Of a DNA stretch of 64,000 nt, positions 1 through 12,149 are shown one piece after another. Source of the stretch: Eonycteris spelaea (lineage: Eukaryota; Chordata; Mammalia; Chiroptera; Pteropodidae); the NCBI GenBank assembly GCA_003508835.1, contig PUFA01000006.1, forward strand, positions 6,014,001 through 6,078,000, in the 5' to 3' direction. The position numbers were made by a program, and so were the translations under genes. The notes under the pieces were generated by a model. That model made no database searches. It was not told where the DNA came from and saw only the letters and a list, made by a program, of their open reading frames with translations. Each line of letters opens with the position of its first letter. The first letter of the stretch is position 1.

Positions 1-29
1 CTGCACAGTGCAGTTACTATTTTAATTTA

Positions 30-493
30 AACTATAAATGATTTTCTAAAGAGATTCAATATGGGAAAAAAGTCTTTTATATTTACCCACATATTTACCA
101 TTTCTTGTGCTTGTCATTCTTTTGTGTTGATCGAAATTTCATCTGGTACCATTCTTCTTCTGCTGAAGAACTTCCTTCATTAATTCTTGTAGTACAGGTC
201 TGCTGGAAAGAAGTAATCTCGGTTTTGCTTATGTAAAAAGTCATTATTTCATCTTCAAATCTGAAAGATATTTTTGCTGGATAAAGAATTCCAGATCCCC
301 CTGCCACTGCCTGCCCCCATTCATACTGTAATGGTGTGTTTCTATCTTCTTCTATTTTCTTCTGACTTATATAGTTTCCGCTGTGAAGTTTGCTGTTATT
401 TTTACCTTTGTTTTTCTATATATTCTGTGTCTGGCTTTCTTTAAAATATATTTTTTATTGTGCTTTTTTCAGCATTTTTATTATCATGTAATG

Positions 494-533
<40 letters not shown>

Positions 534-1835
534 GTGTGTGTGTAAGTTTATTCAGCTTCAAGTTCATTGAACTTCTTGGATTTGTGGGGTTTTTATTTTT
601 ACAAAATTTGAAAAATATTTGGTCTTCTTTCTTCAAATATTATATTGCCCTGCCTTTGATGGAACTTCAAATACTCATATGTTAGACGATTTGATTTTGT
701 TCAAGATCTAATGATCCATATTTATTTCCAGTCCTTTTTCTCTCAGTGTTCATTTTCATAGTTTCTATTGTTAACTTTTCAAGGCCACTGATCTTTTCTT
801 TTGCAGTGTCAAACCTCCTGGTAATCCCATCCAGGTATTTTTATTTTATACATTGTATTTTTTAATCGCTAGAATTTACATTTGCTTTTTTTTTTTCTGT
901 ATCTTCTTTTTTTCTTCTTATTTGGTCATGTTTTCTCTCCTTGAAAAATAGGGTATATTTATAATAGCTGTTTTACTGTCTTTGTCAGCTAATTCCACCA
1001 TCTGTGGGTCTGTTTCTACTGATTGATTTTTCTTCTTGTTATGGAGAAAATATTTCCTATTTCTTACATGCCTGGTAATTTTTTAGTAGATGGGATGTTA
1101 TTAATTATACATTGTTGCTTGCTGGTTTTATTGTATTTATTTAAATAGTGTTGGATTTTTTTTCTGGTGCATAGTTACTCAGAATCATTTGGATCCTTTC
1201 AACCCTGTTAAGCTTTATTATGACAGGTGCAAAGCAACTTTTAGTCTAAGCATAATTTAGCACCAATTCTAAGACAATTCCCTTCTGAGAATTCTGCCCA
1301 AAGCACCATATGTTACAAGGTCTATTCTCAGTCCAGTGTGAGCTCTGGTACTGTTCTGCCTTTTTTTTTTTTTTTTTTTTGGTGATGATTCTTTCTCCAT
1401 CTTTGCTTAGTTTTGCTTATGTATTTGCAGATCAGTACTCAGCTATAGTCTTGAAAGAACAACTCTGCAGATCTCTGAAACTCTTACTCTACATAGGCCC
1501 TACATAGCCATCCTTTCTGGTACTCTGCCTTGCAAACTCTAGTCACCTTGGCTTCCCTTAACTTCTATCTTTGATTTCTCAGCTCAGTCAAACTGCTAGA
1601 CTCTGTTTTGGTCTCCAATTCCTCTGTTATCGCCTGGAGACTGCCTCTAGGTGGTGAGCTGGTACAATTGAATGGTTCACCTTGCCTGTTTCTCTTCTCT
1701 CAAGGATGCTGTGCTGTTTTTTTGGTATGATGCCTGAAAATTTTTATCACAAATCAATGCTTTTGTTTTCTAGCTGTTTAAGGTGTGAGGGTCTCTGGTT
1801 TCTGTTACTCCATTTTGGCTGGAAGCAGAAGTGAT
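30..1835 (-). mobile_element. L1 LINE 5' region, old, antisense
   Basis: Read on the minus strand this is the 5' untranslated part of an old mammalian L1. Landmarks on the plus strand are the TTTACCCACATATTTACCAT stretch near 83, the 'GTAGTACAGGTCTGCTGG' stretch near 190, 'TTTTTGCTGGATAAAGAATT' near 270, and the terminal 'TTACTCCATTTTGGCTGGAA' near 1806, which is the complement of the L1 start. The copy is diverged and contains an expanded GT repeat and a run of about 20 T. Chance open frames in it are not genes. Confidence 0.75.
496..543. repeat. (GT)n microsatellite
   Basis: About 24 GT units with one CG interruption near 529. It lies inside the antisense L1, and its low-complexity translation explains the valine/cysteine-rich frame there. 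Confidence 0.97.
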
Positions 1836-2014
1836 TACTCTCCTCCTTGAAAAACTTTTTCTTTTTTGCTATCTGCTTTACTGGCCACTTCTCAATCTCT
1901 TTTATTTCTTTCTTCTCTCTCTGATAAACTTCTGAATATTAGCATAGGGCCCCTTCCCTTCTTTATTCATTCTCTCTATTGGTAGATTTACCTAGCCTAA
2001 TGCTAGATAAGCTG

Positions 2015-2705
2015 TTGACCGTGAGTATCTCCAGCCCAGGCTCCCCTCTGAACTCCAGACTCACAATCCGATTTGCCTATTTTATGCCTCCTCTGTCTAC
2101 ATAGCCTCTTACAATTAACTTGCCCACAATAAAACTCTTGTTTTACTCCTTTCTCCCTAAAATGTGTCCCTCTTACAGTCTTTTATCTTTATAATGTGGG
2201 TCATTCAGTAACTCATCATCCACCCAGAGGCTCAAGGCAAAAACTTTGGAGTTAGCTTCACTTTTTTTTTCTTCTATAACATTCAATCCTTTAGTAAGTC
2301 CTGTAGGCTCTACTTCAGAAATATATTTCAGGGCATGCCACCTCTTGCCACATTCCTGCCAGCACTTTAGTCTCTGTTTTGATCATTTCTTGCTTGGACT
2401 ATTAATATAATGTTCTGCTTTCACTCTTGCCCATTCCCACTTCAGTCTATTTTCCCCACAGCAGCCAGACCTCTTCACAATTTCAGTCAGATCATTCCAT
2501 GTCCCTGCTTAAAGTCCTCCAATAGCTTCCCATCACATTTAAACCTATGAGGCCAAACATGATCACCCTCTGTCTATTTCTCTAATTTAATCTTCTAGTA
2601 TTTCTCCTCTATTTACCTAATCCGGTCAGACTGAACTTCTTTCTGAATCCTGAACTCAATTACGAATTTTCCTGCTGGGTCTTTACTCCTTTTTATGTTC
2701 TTCAT
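2015..2705 (+). mobile_element. L2 LINE, 3' part of ORF2 (left half)
   Basis: Plus-strand L2. Recognised by 'ATCTCCAGCCCAGGCTCCCC' and 'CTGAACTCCAGACTCACAAT' near 2027-2070, then the 'CCCTGCTTAAAGTCCTCCAA' and 'TAGCTTCCCATCACATTTAA' block near 2502-2541. The matching 3' end resumes at about 3205, so an LTR split this copy. Confidence 0.8.
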
Positions 2706-2711
2706 CACCTG

Positions 2712-3204
2712 TGTCATTGCTTGCAAAAATGGCCACAATTTTCCATCCCTCCATCAACACCCCTTTGCAGTGAGACTTTGCATCGAGAGGTGGCATCTGT
2801 TTTCTCATTGCTTGAATCTGGCCTGCACTTAAGACTTACTTTGATCAATAGAACGTTTCGGAAGTAAAAGCATGCCAGGTCTGGGCCTTGCAGTCTTCCA
2901 CCCTTACTTCTGGACCTCAGTAACAGCGATATGAGGAAGCCTGAGCTGGTTGGAAGTTGTTGGAAGATGTGAGAACACATGGGAGAAAACTGAGGCATTC
3001 CAGACAATAGCCAGAAACCTTCCCCAGAAACAGAGCTTCTTGGCTGACCTGGAGCCAATAACACATGCATGAAGGAGCCCAGACAAGACTGGTAGCACTG
3101 TTGAGCTGACTTACAGTCTCATGAACAGGAATAGCCATTAAAAAAACAAAACAAAACATAAAATATTAACATGGTTGATTTTGCAGCAAAAACTAACTGA
3201 CTAA
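2712..3204 (+). mobile_element. ERVL-MaLR-type solo LTR
   Basis: Diverged MLT1-class long terminal repeat in plus orientation, recognised from its spacing of 'TGCCAGGTCTGGGCCTTGCA', a serine-codon-like cytosine-rich middle and the terminal 'AACTAACTGACTAATCA'. It interrupts an L2 copy. No retroviral internal sequence adjoins it. Subfamily uncertain. Confidence 0.6.
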
Positions 3205-3345
3205 TCATATCACTCTTTGAAATTACCTTATGTAGAGGCTCACTTCTTTATTGTGTCTCTCCCACTAACGTATAAATTCCTTGAGGGCAGGGAGTTTTGC
3301 TCATCGTTGTATTGGAGTCGTTATAGCATTGGATCAAAACGACAA
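3205..3345 (+). mobile_element. L2 LINE 3' end (right half)
   Basis: Contains the L2 3' signature 'CCTTGAGGGCAGGGAGTTTT' at about 3280 and continues the L2 copy interrupted by the upstream LTR. Confidence 0.75.
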
Positions 3346-4447
3346 TGTAACATTTTAAGAAAGGCTCAAATATCAGCATTTTATTAAAAAGGTGCATATA
3401 GCTACCAAAATCTTCTGCATTTTTTTCCCTAAGTTCTTCCTGAGGGAAAGCCAGAGTAAAGGACTGAGACAGTTTTGTTCTTCCAGGAGAATGATGATCA
3501 AAATGAACTATCTTAGGAGAAGAGGAACCGAACACAAACAAGGGGGTCTGGCTCTTTTCTGGGAGGGGAGCAGAGTGGATCTAGCTCTGGGGGAAAGAAG
3601 ATGAGAGGATCTGGTAACTTCATGTCCTCGTCCTTCCCCCACCCCCAATCCTGCTGCCATATCCTCCTCTTGTTTGCTTTAATGTGTCCCCTCATCCATC
3701 AGGGCCCTCAGAAAAACAGCGGAGCCCAGAAGGACTTTGAGAAGAGTATGAATTACTAACAATACTCACACTCACCAAAGCAAACAATGTGACCCACATG
3801 CCAATGATTCAGGTCATGGGATTTTAACAACAGCAGGGGGACATACAGGTAGGTGAATTTCTAAAGGAGGGCTTCTTCGGCCCACTAGAAATTTTGATGT
3901 GGCACAAAATTTCCTGGGTATCTCTCCGGACATAAATAATTCAGATTTCTAATTCTAAAAAATACTGAAATAACGGTGTCACACCAATAAAAATATTAAT
4001 ATTTCGATACTTAAAGCTATCATGTTATACCGGAATGCCAAACACCTGTAGCTGCATTGCAGTCACGTGTCATCAGCACTTAGGAGGGCGCCTGCAGGTT
4101 CTCAATTCATGAATGAATCGATGAATGAACAAATGCTTGTCAGGATATGGCTGTGAGAATGGCTGGGTGGAAGTCCAAAGTCAGGGTAGGCGGCTGCCCT
4201 CAAACACACATATGCACCCCTCCCACATACATGTGCCATCTCCCCAAACAAGAGCTGCCCTCCCAGGCAGGCCCCAGGGTGACAGGAGAGCAGGAGGGAC
4301 TCTGAAGGTGCTCCGAGGGGCATGGCTTCCAGGCCTAAGGCAGCATGTCTGGCGCAGGTGGTGATGCAAACCCTCCACATCCTGATGGGGCACGACGGAG
4401 TCTTCTGGCAGAGGCTCCTGTTACGCCAGCAGGGGCTGGACTGGGGA
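3346..4447. other. Unassigned unique DNA
   Basis: I recognise no gene or repeat family. A short ATGAATGAATCGATGAATGA stretch near 4109 resembles an L2 tail but is too short to assign. Overlapping frames on both strands near 4100-4390 look like chance frames in GC-rich sequence. Confidence 0.5.
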
Positions 4448-4670
4448 GGCTAATAACAGTAAGAAGCAACAGTAATGACCACGTCCTTGATTTGGTGCTT
4501 ACTGCGTGTACCAGATACTGTGCTATATGTTACTTTATTACAATCTTTATACCAGTCTATTTTGTAGATGAGAAACTGAGGCTGAGAGAAGTTAAGTCAT
4601 TTGCCTGGGCCCACACAACTAGGAAGTGACAGAGGTCAGGATTCGAACCCAGGTCTTTCTGTGCCATACT
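4448..4670 (-). mobile_element. MIR SINE, nearly full length
   Basis: Antisense MIR: the complement core 'GATGAGAAACTGAGGCTGAG' at 4567 is followed by 'CACACAACTAGGAAGTGACA' and the tRNA-like box-B relic 'GGATTCGAACCCAGG' near 4639. The 3' end lies on the left. Confidence 0.92.
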
Positions 4671-5195
4671 CCCTGAAGGCTGCGCTGGGCCAGTGCTTCC
4701 CTTGTCTGCCCCTCCCTTTATCTATCATTAGTAAGGGCCAGACCCCTACTCTGAGCCCCCACCTCCACCCTCCAGGTCTCCCGGGCCTACGGCTGACTCA
4801 TACTGTTTTTCTTCTTGGGATTAGCCTATAGCTCATCTCTCCTGGGGTCCTCTTTCCAAGTAGCTGACACTATTTGGAATACAATGGTGGCTGTGACCAT
4901 TTCTCTGCATTTGGGCAGGCGTGACAGGTTTGTCTGAGAAAGGGCTCCACGACTTTCTACCATACTAGTGTGGGTTCCCTGATAGTTCTTCATCCCCTCA
5001 AACCATATTCCTACCCAATCTGTACGTGTCACCTCCCCAAAGAACAGGCACATCTTATACCACATGCAAGGTCAAACACTGAATGTACCACGTACCAGAG
5101 ACCCACACTGTACATAGACAAGCCACTGTTTTCCACGCAGAGAATATGCTCCACATGTGTACACAGGCACCCACACCCTCCCTGCACAGGCAGCC
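4671..5195. other. Unassigned unique DNA
   Basis: No repeat, RNA or coding signal recognised; moderately GC-rich sequence between a MIR and a CA repeat. Confidence 0.5.
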
Positions 5196-5241
5196 ACATG
5201 CACACACACACACACATGCACACACACACGCGCACACACAT
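5196..5241. repeat. (CA)n microsatellite with CG/TG interruptions
   Basis: Imperfect CA repeat broken by ATG and CGCG near 5229. The cysteine/valine- and histidine/threonine-rich frames on both strands here are translations of this repeat. Confidence 0.95.
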
Positions 5242-7249
5242 ACTGTATAGCACACTCCGCACACAACACACCTGTTAAACTTCACAGCCACTCACTGGAC
5301 TGCCCCACCCTGCCCCCACCCCTCATCTACTCCCTCCCACTGCAGGGGGATGGGCACCTGATGTGACGGGTGGTTGAAGTGGGACAACCATCTCCTTGCA
5401 CAACCCCTCACCCTCCGGGTGCCCCCAAAAGTTCCCAGGTGTACATGGAAGCAAAGGGGGAGAAGACGGAGCTGAAGTGAATTAAACAGGTGCTAGAATT
5501 GCTGTGGGCAAACAAAGGCTCCCGTTCTTGCTAGGAATTGATGATGCTGTGTTTGTGGGAAAGAGATCTTAGTGATATGGCTGATACTCTGAGAAAAAAA
5601 GGCCTGGTGGGTCAAGGGGCTCCTCGAGGCCTGAAAGCAAATGAAGGCTATAATCACGGCAAAATAGAGGAAATACAAATAGGACTAATTTTAGGTATTT
5701 GAATAAAGTAAAGCATGAACAGAAGGAAATTCCCAAAGGAGAGTAACCTCCTGTCCCTCCCTTAAAATGAGAATTCCCAGGGCTGGAAGGGGGTGGCTAC
5801 TGGGGAACTAACAAGGGTGGAGATCAGAGTCAAAATCTTCCAGTGACCAGGTTGTTCTGTCCGGAGTGCGTCCCTCAGCCTGGATTTTGATGAATGATTA
5901 TTGTGCTGCCAGGAAGTCTAAGTGGAAATACGGTCATGTTTGAGCCTAGCAGGTCATATCTTTGGGAATCCATCGTTTGCATGAGTTAATTTGGTGGGGC
6001 AAGGCTCACGTGTGGGGTTCTGGAGGTAGAGGCAGGGCATTGAGAGGGCAGCCTGGGGACTGGCCTACCTGCCCAGTGAACTGGCATCAGAGCCTAGGTG
6101 TGAGCCATGTTTTCTAGTGGCCCTGTACTGAAGACATAGGCAGTATTGGGGACAGGCGTCCCTTTCCTGCCTTTACTGGGAAAACGATGTGGCTTCAGCT
6201 TAGGTGGAACCATTGGCATTCTGCTTAGAGGAGGATGTCTTTCCTGAGGGTAACTGAGCTGAGGGCTGCCCAATCTGTCTCTGAAGGTGGCAGGGGAAGA
6301 AACACGAGAGCACTGTCACCGTTTGCGAGTGCGCGTGAGTCTAATCTCCCTTGGACATTTCCGTACGGAAAAGTGGTAACATTTGAGGGGCTGCAGTTTG
6401 CTGTAAGCAGGTCGGGGCGTGGGTGTGAGCTGGAGGAATTTGAGAATTCTGTTATGCGACTCAGTGAAGCCTGCAGGCCTGGCACTCCTGTGAACAATCA
6501 GGCCATTTTCCTTTACCTCCAACAAATTTGTCCCTTAAAAATAGCAGGTAACCCAAGTCTTACCCTGTTCCCCCAAGGGTTTGCTGTGTTTGCTCACCCT
6601 GCCTCATTGGTGGTAGGTAGTGTTATCTGTGCTTAGATGTCTGCATTGTATGAGTCCAAGGCTCAGTTCCTGGATTTGCATGGAGGTTTGATGTTCAGAG
6701 AAGACAGACAGAATAAACAAGGAGTAAGTAACAAGCAGAAGCACTCTTATTAAGTAAGCAAACAAAGAACATTTGGGAGAAAGTCCAAGCGGGCAGCTGC
6801 ACAGAGAATCGGGTGCCCAAGGAGTTGAGGGTCAGGTTAATATGGGTAATAAGATTTCTTTGTTCTCCTCCTGTCCGTCCTGTCTTGAATGACATGAATT
6901 CCCTCTACCTCCCTCTGAGCCTTCCACTCCCCCACATTCTCCCCACTAGGCGTGGGTGGGGAAGTCACATGCCTGCTTCAGATTTTTGAAGGTAGGCACA
7001 TGCTCCGTTAACTAATTTTGCCTATACCAGTTGAACACCCAGAGTAAGGCTGTATAGTTGTCTATAGTTAACTGACTGTGGAGGAACAAGGGAGGTACCA
7101 CCAGGTGTCTTGTTATGTATATTTTACTGCTAAACCCGGCTGGGGGACTTTTTAACCCCTCATTGCCCTTCTCCCTCCAGCTCATGTTTACTTATTTACC
7201 TACCCTGTCAGTGGGGGGTGGTTAACACCCGTGTAAAGTGTGAAAAGGC
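5242..7249. other. Unassigned unique DNA, 2 kb
   Basis: No repeat family or gene recognised. A purine-rich section (about 6690-6830) followed by pyrimidine-rich sequence could be a decayed LTR, but no diagnostic end is visible. The frame at 6235-6636 has no recognisable domain and no splice context that I can support. Confidence 0.45.
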
Positions 7250-7458
7250 TCTGGGACATCTTGTCCATCTGGAAACAGCTCTGCTTCCAGAAATCCAGGA
7301 GAGGCTCATGGGAGGAAGGAGTTTGTCCGTTTGTGTTGGGTGAGCAGTTTGGTTAGTGGAAAGTTGAGCTTAGGAGAAGGCATTTCAGGCAGAAGCACCT
7401 GCATGAGCAAAGCCAGGGAGATGGAGAATCATGGAAATACGGAGAAGCCGGCTAAGAC
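7250..7458 (-). mobile_element. L2 LINE fragment, antisense
   Basis: The segment 'GGCATTTCAGGCAGAAGCAC' near 7379 followed by 'GAGCAAAGCCAGGGAGATGG' matches the antisense L2 stretch coding for the C-terminal part of its ORF2. Confidence 0.65.
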
Positions 7459-7461
7459 CAG

Positions 7462-7943
7462 TGTGATGGTTGGTTTTATGTACGACTTACCTGGGCCTCT
7501 GGGTGACCAGATATTTGATCAAACATTATACTGGATGTGTCTGTGAGGGTATTTCTGGATGAGATTAGCATTAGAATTAATAGACGAAGTAAAGCAGGGT
7601 ACCATCCCCAGTGTGGGATGGCCCCACCCATCCCACGAAGTCCAGAATGGAACAGGAAGGCAGAGTGAGCAGGAACGTCTGCTGCCTGACTGCTGAGCTG
7701 GGCTGTCTGTCTTCTGCCTGTGGGCTCAGCCTAGGACTGGAACTTACACCATCGGCTCTCCTGGGTCTTCAGCTTGTTGACTGTAGATCTCAGGACTTCT
7801 CAGTCTCCATAATCTCATGAGCTAAGTCCTTATAATAAATCTTTTTATCTATATATTTCTATTTATATCTAGGTACCTATGTATATGTATATCTGTATCT
7901 GTATCTCCTATTGGTTCTGTTTCTCTGGAATATAGCCTATATA
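7462..7943 (+). mobile_element. Retroviral LTR (TGTGATGGTT... type)
   Basis: Starts TGTGATGGTTGGTTTTATGT, carries 'TGTGTCTGTGAGGGTATTTC' near 7536, 'CACCATCGGCTCTCCTGGGT' near 7748, a polyadenylation-like AATAAA near 7834, a TATCTA low-complexity segment, and ends near 'TTGGTTCTGTTTCTCTGGAA'. This is a familiar placental LTR, but I cannot name the subfamily with confidence. Confidence 0.8.
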
Positions 7944-7948
7944 GCCAG

Positions 7949-8100
7949 AGTGGTGGTTCTCAACCCTGATTGCACATTAGCACCAGCTGGACTGAGGGTG
8001 TGTGTCAAAAAAGTATGACTCCCCGGGCTCCATCCCCAGAGGCTCTGATTTGGTCAGTCTGGGTAAGCCTGGCATTTCTCTTTTCTCAAACCTCCCTGGG
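7949..8100 (+). mobile_element. MER5A-type hAT-Charlie element
   Basis: Begins 'GTGGTGGTTCTCAACCCTGA', continues with 'TGCACATTAGCACCAGCTGG', then 'GGCTCTGATTTGGTCAGTCT'. These are the MER5A hallmarks, although the right terminal repeat is decayed. Confidence 0.85.
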
Positions 8101-8261
8101 GACTCCCTTGTGCAGCTAGGATGGAGGGGCTGGGAGCGGGGCATGGGGCGTGTGAAGGAGAGGAAGGTCAGGGATGGCACTCACTCAGGGCATCTGTGTT
8201 GCAGACATTTGCCCAGGCTTGCTTGGCTGGCAGTGTACAAGTCGACTCCGAGCAGCAGCAA

Positions 8262-8388
8262 TGATTATTCTCCCCATTTTTCAGATAAGGAAACCAGTTG
8301 CTCGGCTCAAGATCACAAGGTAGTAAGTGACAGAGCTGCAATGTATATTTTGGTCTGTCTGACCCTAAAATCTGGAATATGAGCTTAG
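8262..8388 (-). mobile_element. MIR SINE fragment
   Basis: Antisense MIR core 'CCCCATTTTTCAGATAAGGA' and 'AGGTAGTAAGTGACAGAGCT'. Confidence 0.8.
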
Positions 8389-9334
8389 AAAGGTTTGGCA
8401 GAAGTGGTGTTTGCCTTGCACTCTGGGGGAAAGAGCATGGAGCACTGTAGGGCATGGTAACCTCCACTCAGAGGTCAGGTCCCCTCGCTGATAACTCCAC
8501 ACTCCTGCCTGGGAGGAGGTCTCCACACTTGGAGAACCTGAAGGATTTATGAGTTCCACGACACTGTCTTGTGCTTTTTGGTGTTATGTAAGCAGAATAT
8601 TAGTGTTGGACTGGACCTCAGAAATCAAAACATCCCATCCTTCCAGGATCAGGGGCTATGTCACATTCATTTATTTATTCCCGTGATACACACAGTGGGT
8701 ACCCAACTGATGTTTATGGAATTGAAATAAATGGTTTTAAAGGTCATAAAACTGATACAATAGTGCTCAAAGAAGTGTAATTGTTTTTCCCGCACAAAGT
8801 GAGTTATAGCAGACCTGGGACTAGAATCAGCTCTCCTGATCCCAGCCGGGTGGACTTTCAATGCTCTTGTCCCACGATATTGCTGGCTTCAAAATCATAG
8901 CCTTTTGGGGCTGAACGAGCCTGAGAAAAGGTTGATAGCATTTGAAAATGGTCTTCATCTTCTCTGTCCTCTCCAGCTCAGTAGCAGTGGCTGTCTGCAA
9001 TGCTGTGTGAAGATTCTGAGGCTCATGAGAAGAGTGACATCAGATTATTAGTGGTATCTGCCATGGATGTGAGAATGTTTCTTGGTGACATGCATCCCAG
9101 ATATTTTTACCTGATTTTATTCAAATTCTGTATTTTATGGTTAAGAAAATCAAGGTCCTTTTAGCCATCTATAAAATTATGTAAATAATGGAGGACACGT
9201 CCACAAATCCCAAGTGTTCTAGGGTCTCCTTAAGGAAAGAAAAAGATTATGGGGTTATGGCAAAGATTCTGGACATAAAGTTGGATGAAAGATTGGTGTA
9301 CACATGCTTATGCTTAATGACAGTATTATCTCAG
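8389..9334. other. Mostly unassigned DNA, possible MIR trace
   Basis: About 8795-8865 contains 'AGTGAGTTATAGCAGACCTG' followed by 'GGGACTAGAATCAGC', which may be a decayed antisense MIR. The rest is not recognised. Confidence 0.4.
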
Positions 9335-9482
9335 GCATGTCTCTTTTTCTTTGTGAATTTCAATTTCTTCATCTGAAAAATGGAGATATAATCACTGGTT
9401 CTCAGGGTTGTTACAAAGAGTAAATTAAGGAAAGTTTGTAAAAGTATCTCATCCAACTATGAAGCACTATAGGACTCATCCT
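9335..9482 (+). mobile_element. MIR SINE fragment
   Basis: Sense MIR: 'CAATTTCTTCATCTGAAAAA' near 9361, 'GGTTCTCAGGGTTGTTACAA' near 9397, and a 'GAAGCACTATAGGAC' tail. Confidence 0.8.
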
Positions 9483-9489
9483 TTTTGTA

Positions 9490-9915
9490 GAATGTGTTAA
9501 TTCTTTATCTTCCCCTTATCTATGCCCTTTGTCATGTAATTGTAGTTCTTGTCGTAAGGTGAAGTGTGTTTTCCTGGCCTTTAACTTTGGCCTTAGCCAT
9601 GTGATGTGATTTGGCCAATGAAAAGGGACAAATGCCATCGGGTGCCAGTTTGGGCTAGTTTTCACGAGGCATCACGTGTTTGCATTTGCTCTCTTGTACC
9701 TCTGTCATTGTCATGAGAAAAACGTGCCCCAGTGACCCTACTGGACCGAAGACTATGAGAGAAATGAAGAACAGACTCAGACCCAACCTGCAGCTTATCG
9801 TTGTCCATCTTAGCTCAGCCTGGATCAACTGACCCTCAGCTGACCTTCAGATGCCTGAGCTAAATGATTGTTTATTGTGGTATGTGACCGAGATTGTTAT
9901 ACAGCAATAGCTGAC
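9490..9915 (+). mobile_element. ERVL-MaLR-type (MLT1 class) LTR
   Basis: Shows 'GATTTGGCCAATGAAAAGGG' near 9608, 'TTTGCTCTCTTGTACCTCTG' near 9686, 'GTCATTGTCATGAGAAAAAC', and a terminal 'TATACAGCAATAGCTGACTG' near 9898 that matches the conserved MLT1 3' end. Solo LTR. Confidence 0.8.
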
Positions 9916-11465
9916 TGAATCATCTCTGCAGGTGGCATCTGTGCATAATAGTCTGGGTAAGAAGCAGATTTGTCTCTCTGGGGCTGTGGTTTCATTGTAG
10001 AATGAGTAAAGGAACATGAGCTATAGGGAGGGAAGGGCGCCTTGTCACAGGTTGGCCTTTCCTTTCTCTTCCACCTCTGGGATGAACGTAGGGGCTCCTG
10101 GATGCAACTCACATTGAATGTATAACAACTTGTGTGAGAGCCTCTCACCCCAGACATGGCTTCATGGCCTCTTATAGTCCAGTGACTCAATGCAGAACGT
10201 CAGTTGCTGTGCGTTTTTCATCAGCCTTGCTTACCATAGCTTCTCCCCAATTACCTTGCATCCGCAATTCCCTGCAACCCCACTTCTGGGGTTCTCTTTG
10301 CCTATTTCCCATTCTCCACCCCTTCTCTGCCCCCATTTTGGGCTGGAATTTTATCCTCTGCAGGAGGAAGGAAGGATGTGTGGAAAGGGCAGCTGCTCCA
10401 ATTAGCTGTGGAGAGAATGGGTCTCTGCCTCAGCCAGGGAGCTGGGCTGGTCTATGGTGGGCAACTCAAGGGCAAAAAGGACCTGAAAGAGTCCAGGGAA
10501 ATATGCAAAACACTGCATTAAAGAGGCAAAGGATCAACTTTCCAAGTCCTTTGCTCTGAAGTTCAAGCAGAAAATGTGAGAATTGATATGCTAAATGGAT
10601 GCAAAGAAGGATATTTTTCTAGCAGGTCCCTGGGTCTGAGAATTTCTTCCCCAGATGAAGAAAAGAAAGGTGATGTGCACTCTGAAGAAATTTTAACTGG
10701 TATTTCTCAGAGGACGAGTCTGTTTGACCTTGAGATCATTGGGTTGGGAGAGAGAAACTGGGACCAGGGAGCAGCAGGGACTTGTGTAAGTTTGCACAGT
10801 GATTTGGGGACACAGCAGGGACTGGAACACAGGTGTGCTGGGTCCTGAGTAGGTTCTTCCTTCTCTGAGCAGGTTTTCAGGACCAACCTGGTCTAAGACC
10901 AGGGTAGGGTCACCACTCCCACATGGTTCAATTGTCACCTATCTTCTTGATGGAAAATGCCTTTCTTTAAGGTATTCTTACGGCATGGTCCTGCTTTCCT
11001 GAGTCTAAAGGGTCACTCCTGATAGCTTGCAACATCGATGACATACACCTGTTATCCCTAAAGCTGTCTATCCTGAACGCGGCTGCCTTCCCACATTGCT
11101 GCAGCCCTGACGCTGCTGATAAAAGGTGGAAGCTTGCTGCATTGCTCTCTTTGGCCTATCTTATATGGTTGGGGCAGACCATTCTTCTCTAGTCCTTCCA
11201 CTCTGTAGTTTGAGGCCAAAAATCCCCTCGTACATTAGCAGAGAAAAAGGAGTCCCCCTTTATCCACAATGCAGGATTGTTTCTCCTGGATTAACACCAT
11301 TATAGGGTAATTAACAGTCAGAATATTCATCTCCTTCTAGTCCAAATCCATTCCCATCCTTGGAGAGTGGTGTTTCTGCCACGGTGGTGGCAAGAAAATC
11401 ACAAAATGGTCCAATATCAATATCTTTCTAAGGTTTTGTTTTTCATTTAGTTTTATCCATGGTCA
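9916..11465. other. Unassigned unique DNA with MIR trace
   Basis: About 10785-10850 ('GTAAGTTTGCACAGTGATTT', then 'GCAGGGACTGGAACACAGGT') looks like a decayed antisense MIR. The remaining sequence is unrecognised. Two overlapping plus-strand frames at 10134-10559 are not supported by any domain or codon pattern. Confidence 0.45.
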
Positions 11466-11548
11466 CTTTATATACCCATGTAATAAATGGGAAACTGAGG
11501 CCCAGAGTTGTAAGTGGCTTGCTTAAGGTCACACTGATGGTTGTTAAT
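11466..11548 (-). mobile_element. MIR SINE core fragment
   Basis: 'AAATGGGAAACTGAGGCCCA' at about 11486, then 'CTTGCTTAAGGTCACACTGA': the antisense MIR core. Confidence 0.8.
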
Positions 11549-11551
11549 GGA

Positions 11552-11908
11552 GGTGAATGTTTATGTTCCCCAGGACTCATAGGTGGGAACCCTAACCCCC
11601 TAATGTGATAATATTAGGAGGTGAGGTCTTTGGGGGGATTAAATTAGATGAGACCATGAGGGTGATTCCCTCATGATGGGATAAGTGCCCTTTAGGGAGA
11701 GGAAGAGACTAAGACCTCATCTTCTTCATGAGCAAATGCTGAGGAAAGGCCATGTGGACACACAGTGAGAAGGCAGTAGTCTGCAAGCCAGGAGGTGGGT
11801 GCTCACCAGATACCAAATCTACTGGTACCTTGATCTCAGGCTTCCCAGATTCCAGAGCTGTGAGAAACAGGTATTTGTTGGTACAGCAGCCTGAACTGAT
11901 TATAGCAG
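11552..11908 (+). mobile_element. ERVL-MaLR LTR, MST/MLT1 type
   Basis: 'GGAGGTGAGGTCTTTGGGGG' near 11619, 'GTGCCCTTTAGGGAGAGGAA', 'CCATGTGGACACACAGTGAG' near 11750, 'CACCAGATACCAAATCTACT' near 11806, and an end 'GTACAGCAGCCTGAACTGAT' near 11881 reproduce the MaLR LTR order. Solo LTR. Confidence 0.88.
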
Positions 11909-12149
11909 GAGTCGAAAAGTCAGGCCTTCTGACTCTCAGCCCAACTTTCCTTCACCACAATCTTTTGGGGAAGGTGGACTGTACACTACCTGTGATCACT
12001 TAAGGTTTTGTTTACTTGATTCATTACAGGATAGTGAGCTTCATTCTGTCCTTCTGCTGGGGATGATGGAGTGGACTTAGCTGAGATCCATCAGCCAAAG
12101 TGACACAAAGTTGGAAAAATGTTTTCCTCTAAGAACACTTGTGACAAGG

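Noticed and set aside
5196..5241. CRISPR-like or satellite array
   Set aside because: Simple dinucleotide repeat; no spacer-repeat structure anywhere in the window, and the DNA is mammalian.
5029..5366. Cysteine/valine and histidine/threonine-rich small proteins
   Set aside because: Translations of the CA repeat on each strand.
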